Assembly (NCBI RefSeq): GCF_022788695.1 | Contig: NZ_CP085163.1 | Location: 1 to 17,449 of the forward strand | Source of the DNA: Pseudosulfitobacter sp. DSM 107133 | GTDB lineage: Bacteria > Pseudomonadota > Alphaproteobacteria > Rhodobacterales > Rhodobacteraceae | Direction: 5' to 3' | Length of the DNA stretch: 17,449 nt | Shown here: positions 1 through 7,030 of the stretch, piece by piece | How positions within the stretch are numbered: the first letter of the stretch is position 1 | Layout of the letters: every line of letters starts with the position of its first letter | Program-made: the position numbers and the translations under genes | Notes under the pieces: model-generated | The model's input: the letters and a program-made list of their open reading frames with translations, nothing else | Databases searched by the model: none | Told to the model about the DNA's origin: nothing

Positions 1-1203
1 ATGTCGATTACAACGGAGCAATGGAGAGAGATTTACAGCGAGCTAGCTATCGAGCTAGGCGAGCATACTTGCGCGTCGTGGATTGAACCCCTGACTTGTG
101 CCGAGAGCATGCCCGCCAATGAATTGCATCTACAGGCTCCAACCTCATTTATTGCTGACTACGTTGAGAAGAACTACGGCAGAGCGATCATAGACGCTGC
201 TGAAGCCGTGTTATCGATTTCTATTGAGCGGTTGGTTTTTACTGTTTCACCCGCCTCAGCCAAAAGCTCAGCACCTAGCAAGCATCTGCGCAACGTGCCC
301 AAACATGATGCCCAGATTGATATGTTCGTGCCCAACTTGGTCGAGCTACCCATCAAAGACGATATCCATTTGATGGGAGTCTCACCGTTCGTGCTGCAAC
401 CACGTGGTGAGACACGCATGGAGCTAGTCTACAACAACGTCAGCGACGTTGATATCCGCATCGAGGCAAATGAGAAATACGGCCTACTCAGAGCAACGGA
501 CTACGATTTTGTTTTGTTCATGCAGAGTTGGCTAACCCATTTCGCCAACGAATACCGAGACCAAGTCCAAAGGTGGCAGAAGACGAAGCGTGGAGCGGAA
601 CCGCCAAAGCCGCCACGTCGATTTGCCCCAGATGTAAATGACATCCTGCGCTTTGCGCGGGTCTACGACAACGCGGGTAAGACACAGCGTGAACAGGTGG
701 AAGGGATGTTCAATCGCTTGGCCAACAACCACGTGAAAATCTCACGTTCAGGCCGCAAACGGCGGCGTTGGGGTTCGTTCAGCTTTGTCGATGGATGGGA
801 GGTCATCGAGGAAAACACCACAGGGAACATCCAGAAGGTACAGGTTGGCATTCCACAGTGGATCTATGAGGGTATTGTAGAAGCGCCAACGCCTACGATC
901 CTCACATATTCCCGAGATTATTTCCTTTTAAAACAACCCGTTCTACGCTTCTTATACAGGTTGTGCCGAGTGTGCGATAAAAAACTGGACAACCAGAACA
1001 GCTACGACATTCCTTTGAGCGATGTTTACCACCGCAGTGGTTCTAGACGTGCTCAGAAGCGCTTCAACCAAGAGCTGCGAGAGTATGTCAGTGGGTTTGA
1101 GAATGGACATTTCTTTGATTGGACAGTCGCTATCGAAGGAGCAAGAGAACAAGCAACTCTAATCATCAAGCGTGTGCCATTACTGGTCGAAACGTCCTCG
1201 TAA
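1..1203 (+). CDS. DnaA-like / RPA-type plasmid replication initiator
   Basis: This 400-aa protein probably binds the iterons just downstream of its own gene and opens the plasmid origin. Residues about 5-75 (WREIYSELAIELGEHTCASW onward) resemble the N-terminal domain I of DnaA. Residues about 108-395 resemble the RPA family of plasmid initiators, with a basic stretch (SGRKRRRWG) inside. It has no AAA+ Walker motifs, so it is not chromosomal DnaA. This DnaA-like architecture is known from Rhodobacterales plasmids, where it often sits beside parAB. Here parAB lies at the other end of the window and would be adjacent if the molecule is circular. The ATG is base 1, so the ribosome binding site and promoter would lie at the far end of the window. 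The family call rests on remembered motifs rather than a database search. Confidence 0.85.
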   Translation: MSITTEQWREIYSELAIELGEHTCASWIEPLTCAESMPANELHLQAPTSFIADYVEKNYGRAIIDAAEAVLSISIERLVFTVSPASAKSSAPSKHLRNVPKHDAQIDMFVPNLVELPIKDDIHLMGVSPFVLQPRGETRMELVYNNVSDVDIRIEANEKYGLLRATDYDFVLFMQSWLTHFANEYRDQVQRWQKTKRGAEPPKPPRRFAPDVNDILRFARVYDNAGKTQREQVEGMFNRLANNHVKISRSGRKRRRWGSFSFVDGWEVIEENTTGNIQKVQVGIPQWIYEGIVEAPTPTILTYSRDYFLLKQPVLRFLYRLCRVCDKKLDNQNSYDIPLSDVYHRSGSRRAQKRFNQELREYVSGFENGHFFDWTVAIEGAREQATLIIKRVPLLVETSS

Positions 1204-1205
1204 AA

Positions 1206-1423
1206 AGGCGTATGGGGTACCCCAAAAAGGCACATGGGGTACCACGTCAGGCACATGGGGTACCATAGTCAGGCACATGGGGTACTATGGTCAGGCACAT
1301 GGGGTACCACGTTTTTGGGTTAACCTCTTGTTTGCATTGATATTTCACTCTTTCCTATAAACTTAGAGCTTTAGCTTATCCTATCACTGTTTTTCATGAA
1401 GGCGTCAGGCACATGGGGTACCA
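1206..1423 (+). repeat. Iterons of the plasmid origin
   Basis: Six direct repeats of AGGCACATGGGGTACCA start at 1206 (degenerate: AGGCGTATGGGGTACC), 1228, 1249, 1271 (ends GTACTA), 1293 and 1407. The first five are spaced 21-22 bp, two helical turns, so a bound initiator would sit on one face of the DNA. Most copies contain the palindrome GGTACC. Between copies 5 and 6 lies an AT-rich stretch (about 1312-1400) that could be the unwinding element. The array starts 2 bp after the rep stop codon. Placement and regularity make initiator binding very likely. Confidence 0.9.
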
Positions 1424-1434
1424 TACAAAATGGA

Positions 1435-1487
1435 GTGCGCCTTTGGCGCACGGCAATTATGAAGGGGGTCTCATTGCCGACCCCCTT
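1435..1487 (+). terminator. Tandem hairpins downstream of rep and iterons
   Basis: There are two perfect inverted repeats. GTGCGCC-TTT-GGCGCAC is at 1435-1451. AAGGGGGTC (1462-1470) pairs with GACCCCCTT (1479-1487) across an 8-base loop. No long T run follows. The second hairpin is followed by ACCCCCGCTAGGATACTTC, a motif that also follows another hairpin near 7377-7397 on the opposite strand, which supports a role as a transcript end. Confidence 0.55.
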
Positions 1488-1489
1488 AA

Positions 1490-1521
1490 ACCCCCGCTAG
1501 GATACTTCAAGAACAATGAAG
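1490..1521 (+). repeat. Post-hairpin motif, copy A
   Basis: The stretch acccccgctaggatacttc..gaacaatgaag recurs inverted at 7347-7376, with one substitution and a 2-bp gap. In both places it lies immediately downstream of a G/C-rich hairpin when read in the direction of the preceding genes. It is probably a terminator-associated intergenic motif of the host lineage. Confidence 0.6.
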
Positions 1522-1559
1522 AGCTTTGAATTGAAAGGTCGCGAAAGCTGTGCCACAAT

Positions 1560-1568
1560 TTATCCACG
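1560..1568 (+). promoter_or_regulatory. DnaA box
   Basis: TTATCCACG differs at one position from the consensus TTATCCACA. It lies about 140 bp beyond the last iteron in a non-coding stretch, as expected where host DnaA assists a plasmid initiator. Confidence 0.6.
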
Positions 1569-1605
1569 GTACAGGCGGGGACGCCGATGGCCGTGAACGA
1601 TGAAG

Positions 1606-1630
1606 GGCAGGGGGCGACCCCTGCCTTTTT
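1606..1630 (+). terminator. Rho-independent terminator upstream of the coupling-protein gene
   Basis: GGCAGGGG (1606-1613) pairs with CCCCTGCC (1618-1625) across a GCGA (GNRA-type) tetraloop, followed directly by TTTTT (1626-1630). It points rightward. The nearest upstream gene on that strand, rep, ended about 400 bp earlier, behind other hairpins, so this terminator may end a separate short transcript in the origin region. Confidence 0.8.
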
Positions 1631-1647
1631 GCTAGAGGTTATTAGTT

Positions 1648-3096
1648 ATGGATTTTAAAGATCATATTTTAAACAATCTACTCTGGCTCATTGGGGGCGG
1701 CATCGCGGCTCTGATAGGCATTACATCGGGATCAGGGTTTCTAGCCATAGTAGGTCTCTGCTGTATTGGGTATGGGTTTTTCCTTGCTAATAAGGCACAT
1801 GAAAAAGAGCGAGCGAGCCAAAAACGAACCGATATAGCCAGAGCAAAAAAGGCGGCAGAAGAGCGCAAAAAGGCAGTTCAGATTGAATTAGACAATAAGA
1901 CCAAAATCGAAGAAGAAGCAAAGGTCGCCGAAAAAATTTCTGCTGAAAAAGCTGAAGCCGCCTCTCTTTGGGACGCATTACAAACAGCGAAAGCAAGTCA
2001 GACGATGGATATGTCTGATGCTTCATATGATGAACTTCTGAAGGTCATTCATAGCATATGTATCAATGCTAGCAAATCTGAACTGCTCGATTCAGCCCTC
2101 TACGCCCCAGCGGGGATGAACAGGGAATTCATTGAAAAATTTGAGGATTTTAGGAAGTACCTTTTTCCTTACGATCGATCATCTGAAAGTGTTTGGGCAC
2201 TTATCGAGCTTTGGTTATCTGATACTTATGGGCGCGACGCGAAAACAGTAGCTAGAGATCGCTTCAAAAGCGCTCTTACCGTTATCGTTAGTACATACAA
2301 GCAAGAACGCTTGATTCGAGCCAAAGTTGACCGCCAAATTACTGCAAACCTTATAACAACTGATCCCACAATTGTCGCTCTATGCTCCGCACTAGATGCT
2401 TTCGACCTCAGTTTTATGCTTTGCGGGCGTCAATCTGAGAACTTAAAGTACCACCTGCTTTGCGCGAACGCAGACTTTACCATTGAGTACCCAAGGGAGC
2501 CTGAAGGGCAACAAGAAGCCCGCGAACGGTATATGGATCACAGTGTGGTCAAGAACGTCGCACTGAAAGTTCAGCAAGATTTGGGCCAAACCTTCTACTC
2601 TAAAACGGTAGATGCCATTTCCGTGTTTGCTGATTTCATTCCTGATATTTTCGATCTGTTGAACGAGGCGTGGGCGGAAGAAGCGCTTAACACTCAGTTT
2701 AGCAGCAGGGAAGATTTTCACGCTTCAACGGGCCATCTGCTCGGGCGAGGTGACCAACGAGATGTGAATTATAACGGGGAAAAGTCTCTGATCACAATCG
2801 CAGGCCCAGGCAGCGGTAAAACTCAATGTCACGTATTGCCAAATCTCAACAGCTTTGAGGGCGCTGCTATCGTGCTCGACGTGAAGGGAGAGTGCTACGA
2901 CAAATCTGCTTCTTGGCGGCGAGAGCATGTCGGTCCCGTGTTTGCTTTCGCACCCTCCAATCCTGACGCCTCGCAGAAATACAACCCTCTTCAGCTCATG
3001 TCAGAAGTGGACCTGTCGCGCTTTTGTGCCGCCCCAAGTGCTCGTTTAGGCCACTTTCTTCTCGAATGCGACAGGGCTTTTCCAGCCAAGTGCTGA
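1648..3096 (+). pseudogene. virD4: VirD4/TraG type IV coupling protein, 5' part (cut by IS3 element)
   Basis: The N-terminal part of a conjugative coupling protein, an inner-membrane ATPase that hands relaxase-DNA to a type IV secretion channel. Two membrane segments lie in residues about 9-48, followed by a Lys/Glu/Ala-rich stretch (about 50-100). The Walker A motif GPGSGKT is at 386-392, then VLDVKGECYD typical of the family. The native sequence stops at codon 453 (ends LQLMSE). The following codon straddles the IS junction, and the last 29 residues up to the stop at 3096 are encoded by the IS. The start at 1648 is preceded by AGAGG. Deleting the IS and one AAG copy fuses this part to the downstream part in frame (..LMSE-D-PDELWED..), giving a 761-codon gene. 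The peptide made today lacks Walker B and should be inactive. Confidence 0.9.
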
Positions 3097-3903
3097 GTGA
3101 CGTCGTCGCGGATTGTAGAACCCGTTTATGTATTCGAAGATCGCCATCTTTGCTTTCCGCCGCGTCTCCCAAGGATGCCGCCAGATCAGTTCAGCTTTGA
3201 TGGTTTTGAAGAACGTCTCAACGGCGGCGTTGTCGTAGCAATTGCCCTTGCCGCTCATCGATACCTTGAACCCGTGTTGACGCAGGATCTTCTGGTAGTC
3301 GTGTGAACAATATTGCGACCCGCGATCCGTGTGATGAATGCAGCCTTTGGGCGGCTGGCGGAACGCGATGGCCATCTTCAAAGCCCTGATAGCAAGGTCG
3401 CGTTTCATGCGATTGCTCACCGCCCAGCCGATCACACGGCGCGAATGCAGATCAAGAATGACAGCCAGATACAGCCAGCCCTCCCGGGTCCACACATAGC
3501 TGATATCGCCAGCCCATTTTTGGTTTGGCTGATCAGCGGTGAAGTCCCTATCCAGCAGATTGGGTGCAATGTTGAACTTATGATCGCTATCTGTCGTGAC
3601 CTTGTGTTTACGTGTCCGAATAACAGATATGCCGTTCTGACGCATCAAGCGGCCAACGCAGCGATGACCGACATTCAGACCAATCTCTTTCAGCTCTTCG
3701 GTCATCCGTGGCCTGTCGTAGCTACCAAGGCTAAGGCGGGACTGTTCCTTGATATGTGCAAGTGTGACCAAGTCAGTCCGTTGCCTGCGACTGGCGGGAC
3801 GGCCGCGAAAGGCCCTCAATCCACGCGAGCTGACCTGCATCACTTGGCACATACGCTGGATGGAAAACGTAGATTGGTGCTCTTCGATGAACTTGAACCT
3901 CAC
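3046..3903 (-). CDS. IS3-family transposase OrfB (DDE catalytic part)
   Basis: The catalytic half of the transposase, 285 aa as an open frame. The acidic triad is visible: D133 in AGDISYVWT, D193 in HHTDRGSQYC and E229 in NAAVETFFKTIKAEL, with the D-35-E spacing typical of rve-type IS3 transposases. The N-terminal part (FIEEHQSTFSIQRMCQV) is the usual HTH_21 region. The frame begins at a GTG overlapping the orfA stop (GTGA), but in this family the active enzyme is normally an OrfAB fusion made by -1 frameshifting upstream. No internal stop is seen, so the copy looks functional. Confidence 0.93.
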   Translation of the reverse strand: MRFKFIEEHQSTFSIQRMCQVMQVSSRGLRAFRGRPASRRQRTDLVTLAHIKEQSRLSLGSYDRPRMTEELKEIGLNVGHRCVGRLMRQNGISVIRTRKHKVTTDSDHKFNIAPNLLDRDFTADQPNQKWAGDISYVWTREGWLYLAVILDLHSRRVIGWAVSNRMKRDLAIRALKMAIAFRQPPKGCIHHTDRGSQYCSHDYQKILRQHGFKVSMSGKGNCYDNAAVETFFKTIKAELIWRHPWETRRKAKMAIFEYINGFYNPRRRHSALGWKSPVAFEKKVA

Positions 3904-4181
3904 GGCTTTTGGCTCGCGAAGAACACCGTGGCCTTTTTTAAAATCTCCCGCTCCTCCTTGAGGATACGGTTCTCGCGCCGAAGCCGGTCATTCTCTTTCG
4001 CGAGTTCTAAATCCTCTTTCGACAGCACATCTATGCCTCGATGCGCCGTGATCCATTTGTTCAGCGTCGACATGCCAACGCCCAAATCATCTGCCACCTG
4101 CTTACGCGTAAGCCCGCTGGTCAGTGCGATCCGCACCGCATCCTGGCGGAATTCGTCCGTCCGTTTCAGTCCCATCGTCAA
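3900..4181 (-). CDS. IS3-family OrfA (helix-turn-helix protein)
   Basis: A 93-aa protein with an N-terminal helix-turn-helix (RQDAVRIALTSGLTRKQVADD, GVGMSTLNKW) that binds the IS ends, and a C-terminal leucine-zipper-like stretch (KEDLELAKENDRLRRENRIL). Near its end the minus strand reads TTA AAA AAG, i.e. the slippery heptamer A-AAA-AAG (plus-strand bases 3933-3939). A -1 slip there continues as GHGVLREPKAVRFKF into OrfB, bypassing the OrfA stop. The start at 4181 lies about 57 bp inside the right end. Confidence 0.92.
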   Translation of the reverse strand: MTMGLKRTDEFRQDAVRIALTSGLTRKQVADDLGVGMSTLNKWITAHRGIDVLSKEDLELAKENDRLRRENRILKEEREILKKATVFFASQKP

Positions 4182-4238
4182 TCTCCTTTGTTGCAGTAAA
4201 TGCTATCAAAGGAGCGGCATCAAACCGCGACAGGTCCA

Positions 4239-5167
4239 AAGACCCTGACGAACTGTGGGAAGATGCTAAGTTTCTGGCTGCTCTGTTGATCGTGACAAAG
4301 AGTAAAACAGATGCGACTTGGGAAGACCAAGGGCGAGAGCTTTTGACGCTCTTTTTGGCTTGTGTTGGGGGGCTGGCACTAGAGCAGCGTAGCATGACAC
4401 AAGTGCTCGATTTAATGGCGGGGATTAACCTTGATGAGACCTTTGAAGACATTTTACAGGAAGACGCTGATTATCCATCGACTATGCGCCGTACAGCCAA
4501 GAAATATGCCGATATAAGAGCCGCCAGTGAGAAGCAGTGGGCTGGTATTACTTCAGCGGCCAATCAACACCTTGCAGTCTGGGAGGGCAGCAAGGTTGAG
4601 AAAGTTACGGCGGCGAGTGACTGGACGCCGATGGATTTTCGCAAGTCACCAGCGCCAACCCTCTATCTTCAGGTGCCACCAAACGCGATTGACACTTATG
4701 CGCCCTTGCTGCGTGTCATCATTGCGCAGCACGTCAATGAACTGATGCGTGAGGAACCAAATGCAGATGCACCGCCCATCCTGTTCATGCTCGATGAGAT
4801 GCCCCAGCTTGGGATGATGGAGCCGATCAAGAAGGCGCTCACAGTCGGTCGCAGCTACAAAATCCAACTTTGGATGTTCGCGCAAAATTTGGGGCAGCTT
4901 CAGGAAGTCTATGGCAAAGAGACAGCGGCCACGATGGTCGAGTCCTGCGGCGTCGAGATGTACATGAACCCACGCCAAGAGACCGCGGATCGCTTGTCTA
5001 AAGCGCTTGGAACCCGTGAGGATGTCTTATCGGGAAAAACTGTGCCCGTGGTGACACCGCAGGCTCTGACGGGGCCAGAGTGGAAGGATGATATTCTGGT
5101 CTTCGCTACGGGTGAAAAGCCGTTGCGTCTGAAGAAGGCGTTTTTCCACGAAATGCAGTCAGAGTAG
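4239..5167 (+). pseudogene. virD4: VirD4/TraG type IV coupling protein, 3' part
   Basis: The C-terminal part of the coupling protein, beginning at the second AAG copy. In the rebuilt 761-aa protein, Walker B (ILFMLDEMPQLG) has D638-E639, followed by VGRSYKIQLWMFAQNLGQL, the TraG/VirD4 sensor region. It has no native start. A frame is open from 4124 inside the IS, so a fusion product is conceivable but would lack the membrane anchor and Walker A. The stop is 188 bp before mobA, with oriT in between. A coupling-protein gene beside a relaxase, with no type IV secretion genes here, suggests a mobilizable rather than self-transmissible plasmid. Confidence 0.9.
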
Positions 5168-5172
5168 ATCGG

Positions 5173-5213
5173 CTGGGGAACATCCCCAGACCCCTGTGAC
5201 CTTTTCAAGGTCA
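5173..5213 (+). terminator. Hairpins after the coupling-protein gene
   Basis: CTGGGGA-ACA-TCCCCAG lies at 5173-5189, starting 6 bp after the stop codon, and TGACCTT-TTC-AAGGTCA at 5197-5213. Both are perfect 7-bp stems with 3-base loops. There is no clear T run. They could end the virD4 transcript or belong to the adjacent oriT. Confidence 0.5.
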
Positions 5214-5215
5214 AG

Positions 5216-5336
5216 GATACGACAACCGAGGCTTTGAATATCAGGCTGTAGATGGTGCTGATAGTTGCATTTTTGCGAGCTTGCTGGTTTGGTTGTCGTA
5301 TCTTTAGTGCGCACTTATGGGTTTGATGCCAAACCC
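5216..5336 (-). other. oriT: oriT, RSF1010/MobQ-like, nick on the minus strand
   Basis: Read on the minus strand, a perfect 7-bp hairpin GGGTTTG-GCAT-CAAACCC (5319-5336) is followed one base later by TAAGTGCGC (5309-5317). A hairpin then TAAGTGCG/C is the layout and core of the RSF1010/R1162 nick region, which MobQ relaxases cleave. By analogy the nick falls on the minus strand between 5310 and 5309. GATACGACAACC (5216-5227) and its exact complement (5291-5302) form a 12-bp inverted repeat to one side, probably for accessory binding or cruciform formation. The site lies directly upstream of mobA. The 5' end would lead away from mobA, which would enter the recipient last. Confidence 0.85.
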
Positions 5337-5355
5337 GTGCTGACGCGAGGAAGCG

Positions 5356-7002
5356 ATGGCAATTTACAGCCTTAATCATAAGGCGATTGGCAAGGCGACG
5401 CAGGATAGGCCTTACACGGCTGCGGCTCACGTGCGCTACATCACGCGCAGTGATGCTTGCCGTACCGTGTTGGGTGAGCGCATCCCACTCGATCCTAAAA
5501 ACGCTCAAGGCTGGTTTCGCTCCGAAGAGCGCGCCGATCGCAAGAATGCGCGCGTGTGCGACAAGGTCATGATTGCTTTGCCGCGAGAGCTGGACGCCGA
5601 CCAGCGCGAAGCTCTCGTATCAGATTTTGCATCACGAGTGACAAAGGGACAGGCCCCGTGGATGGCAGCTATTCACGATAAGGGCAAAGACCGCAAAAAC
5701 CCGCATTGTCATTTGGTCATGCGTGACCGCGATGAGAGCGGCAGACGCTGTCTGCATATGTCAGCAGGCAAAGCGGAACGTGCTCTTTTGAAAGAGCGCG
5801 GTATAGATGCCATGACGACCGACCGAATGCGCGACATTTGGGAGAAGGCGGCAAATGATCATCTTGAGCGGTCTGGTCATGTAGAGCGGATTGACCGCCG
5901 CACATTGGAAGCTCAGGGCATTGATAGATCAGCGACAGTTCATGAGGGCGTCAAAGTTCGTCAGATGGCCGCTAGGGGTGCAAGGCCGTCTAGCAAGGTG
6001 GTCGAGCTGGCCAATGCGCCTACAGCGCGCTCAGATCGACGCTCAGTGGATTTTTGCGCCATCGATGGAGGGACTACGCGCCAAGAGTTCAACGAGGCTG
6101 TTAAGCAGCGCTCAGGAGGGCGGCTGAAAAAAGAGCAAAATTTTCTTGCCGAAAAGGTCAATATGATTGACCATTCTGTCAATGGACCCAAAAACACAAA
6201 AGGAACTATTAGCGAAAATTCAGGCCGAACTGGAAGAGGCGGAAGCCGAAGTGAAGGTTTGGGAAGAGCATATGCAAGCACACCTGAAAGTGCTGGAAAA
6301 GAAATCCGAGCGCGTCAATCAGGAGGGCTTCGAAGCCCCTCTAGCAGGGACAACGAACCACAATCTGATAGAGGGTTCACGCCGTCTGCGGGATTTGGAG
6401 CTTCAGCGCATCGAGAAAATCAAAGCTATTCGCCAGACAATTCTAGACGGAACCTTTTAGGTTCAACCCAACCTGTTGAGGGAGACTCTATGACCGATCA
6501 AGAACGATTGGATGCTTTGTTGCGTCGTGCCGAAACTGAGCAAGAGAAGCTAGACCTTCTCAAGTGGCAGCATCGAGAAGTTCAGAAAGCCCGCTTAGCC
6601 AATGCGCGAGAAAACGAAGCAGGCAAACAGATTGACGAAGAAACCCAAAAGGCTGCTGAGAAGCATCAGGTCGATGTTGAGAAAAGATTGGCTGCAACTG
6701 CTAAAGGGAAAGACTATCTACACGGTAAAGAGGCGCAGTCGGTGCTAAAAGAGCTTCACCGTGAGGACAGCGAACAGCGGCAGAAAGACAAAGATGCAGA
6801 GCGGTTGGCAGAACTGGACAAGAAGGCCGAAAAATCACCACGCGCCGCAGAGGTTGCACGGGAAGAAGTCCAGCCAAAAGAGGGTAAGAACAAGGCCCGC
6901 GAGACCATGTCATTCCTGCTAAAGCCCTCGAAGGGAAAAGACCTACGGCCCAAGCCCCGTGACAAAGATAAAGAACGGGATCGAGGTTGGGAGCCAGAAT
7001 GA
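5356..7002 (+). CDS. mobA: MobA/MobL (MobQ) relaxase
   Basis: Nicks oriT and leads the strand into the recipient. The 548-aa protein has the relaxase fold in residues about 1-200. The likely catalytic tyrosine is Y28 (AAAHVRYITR), with Y20 the alternative. The metal-binding motif HDKGKDRKNPHCHL has H107, H117 and H119. After about residue 270 the sequence turns Ser/Gly/Arg-rich and looks disordered, then from M379 becomes a charged, helical Lys/Glu-rich tail. The start is preceded by GAGGA five bases upstream. It lies 20 bp beyond the predicted oriT hairpin, the usual arrangement. The disordered segment coincides with an overlapping ORF in the +1 frame, and M379 has its own strong ribosome binding site, so the locus may make three products. 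Confidence 0.93.
   Translation: MAIYSLNHKAIGKATQDRPYTAAAHVRYITRSDACRTVLGERIPLDPKNAQGWFRSEERADRKNARVCDKVMIALPRELDADQREALVSDFASRVTKGQAPWMAAIHDKGKDRKNPHCHLVMRDRDESGRRCLHMSAGKAERALLKERGIDAMTTDRMRDIWEKAANDHLERSGHVERIDRRTLEAQGIDRSATVHEGVKVRQMAARGARPSSKVVELANAPTARSDRRSVDFCAIDGGTTRQEFNEAVKQRSGGRLKKEQNFLAEKVNMIDHSVNGPKNTKGTISENSGRTGRGGSRSEGLGRAYASTPESAGKEIRARQSGGLRSPSSRDNEPQSDRGFTPSAGFGASAHRENQSYSPDNSRRNLLGSTQPVEGDSMTDQERLDALLRRAETEQEKLDLLKWQHREVQKARLANARENEAGKQIDEETQKAAEKHQVDVEKRLAATAKGKDYLHGKEAQSVLKELHREDSEQRQKDKDAERLAELDKKAEKSPRAAEVAREEVQPKEGKNKARETMSFLLKPSKGKDLRPKPRDKDKERDRGWEPE
6167..6460 (+). CDS. Overprinted coiled-coil protein inside mobA (+1 frame)
   Basis: A 97-aa frame starting at TTG 6167 (92 aa from ATG 6182), wholly inside mobA. 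Its sequence reads like a real protein. Residues about 8-50 (KTQKELLAKIQAELEEAEAE onward) and 70-95 (RRLRDLELQRIEKIKAIR) have heptad-like hydrophobic spacing in a charged background, i.e. two predicted helices or coiled coils. The mobA frame across the same bases is low-complexity Ser/Gly/Arg, as expected when another frame carries the constraint. RSF1010 offers a precedent: mobB is nested in mobA in another frame. The Shine-Dalgarno sequence is weak (AAAAGG at 6152-6157). No homology to MobB is claimed. Confidence 0.5.
   Translation: MTILSMDPKTQKELLAKIQAELEEAEAEVKVWEEHMQAHLKVLEKKSERVNQEGFEAPLAGTTNHNLIEGSRRLRDLELQRIEKIKAIRQTILDGTF
6490..7002 (+). CDS. Possible separate C-terminal product of mobA from an internal start
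   Basis: ATG 6490 is codon 379 of mobA, in frame, and is preceded by GAGGGAG (6478-6484) five bases upstream, the best Shine-Dalgarno sequence in this locus. It starts 30 bp after the stop of the nested 97-aa ORF, as a next gene in an operon would. The 170-aa product (MTDQERLDALLRRAETEQEK onward) would be soluble, highly charged and largely helical, with a basic C-terminus (KGKDLRPKPRDKDKERDRG). It may be a relaxosome accessory or DNA-binding protein. That role is inferred from location and charge only. Confidence 0.45.
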   Translation: MTDQERLDALLRRAETEQEKLDLLKWQHREVQKARLANARENEAGKQIDEETQKAAEKHQVDVEKRLAATAKGKDYLHGKEAQSVLKELHREDSEQRQKDKDAERLAELDKKAEKSPRAAEVAREEVQPKEGKNKARETMSFLLKPSKGKDLRPKPRDKDKERDRGWEPE

Positions 7003-7006
7003 AGTC

Positions 7007-7024
7007 GGGGGCCACACGGCCCCC
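7007..7024. terminator. Bidirectional terminator between mobA and the 80-aa gene
   Basis: GGGGGCC-ACAC-GGCCCCC is a perfect 7-bp stem with a 4-base loop. It starts 5 bp after the mobA stop and lies 7 bp beyond the stop of the convergent minus-strand gene at 7031, so it can serve both. T-rich DNA follows on the plus side (gtatttttc). Confidence 0.65.
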
Positions 7025-7030
7025 TGTTCG

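Larger units (their letters stand above)
3008..4238 (-). mobile_element. IS3-family insertion sequence
   Basis: A complete 1,231-bp element. The 28-bp terminal inverted repeats (3008-3035 and 4211-4238) both begin TGGACCTGTCGCG inward and match at 24 positions. A 3-bp target duplication AAG is present at 3005-3007 and 4239-4241. It carries overlapping orfA and orfB on the minus strand with a frameshift heptamer between them. The target frame is restored exactly on excision, so both ends are certain to the base. The transposase orientation is opposite to the interrupted gene. Confidence 0.96.

Noticed and set aside
1490..1521. TATCCT within the post-hairpin motif as an RP4/VirD2-type nick site
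   Set aside because: The motif occurs twice after hairpins and the relaxase is MobQ, with a well-matching RSF1010-type site at 5309-5336.
3313..4248. 311-aa plus-strand frame through the IS3 element
   Set aside because: It is antisense to orfB/orfA, which carry intact catalytic motifs; the composition is atypical.
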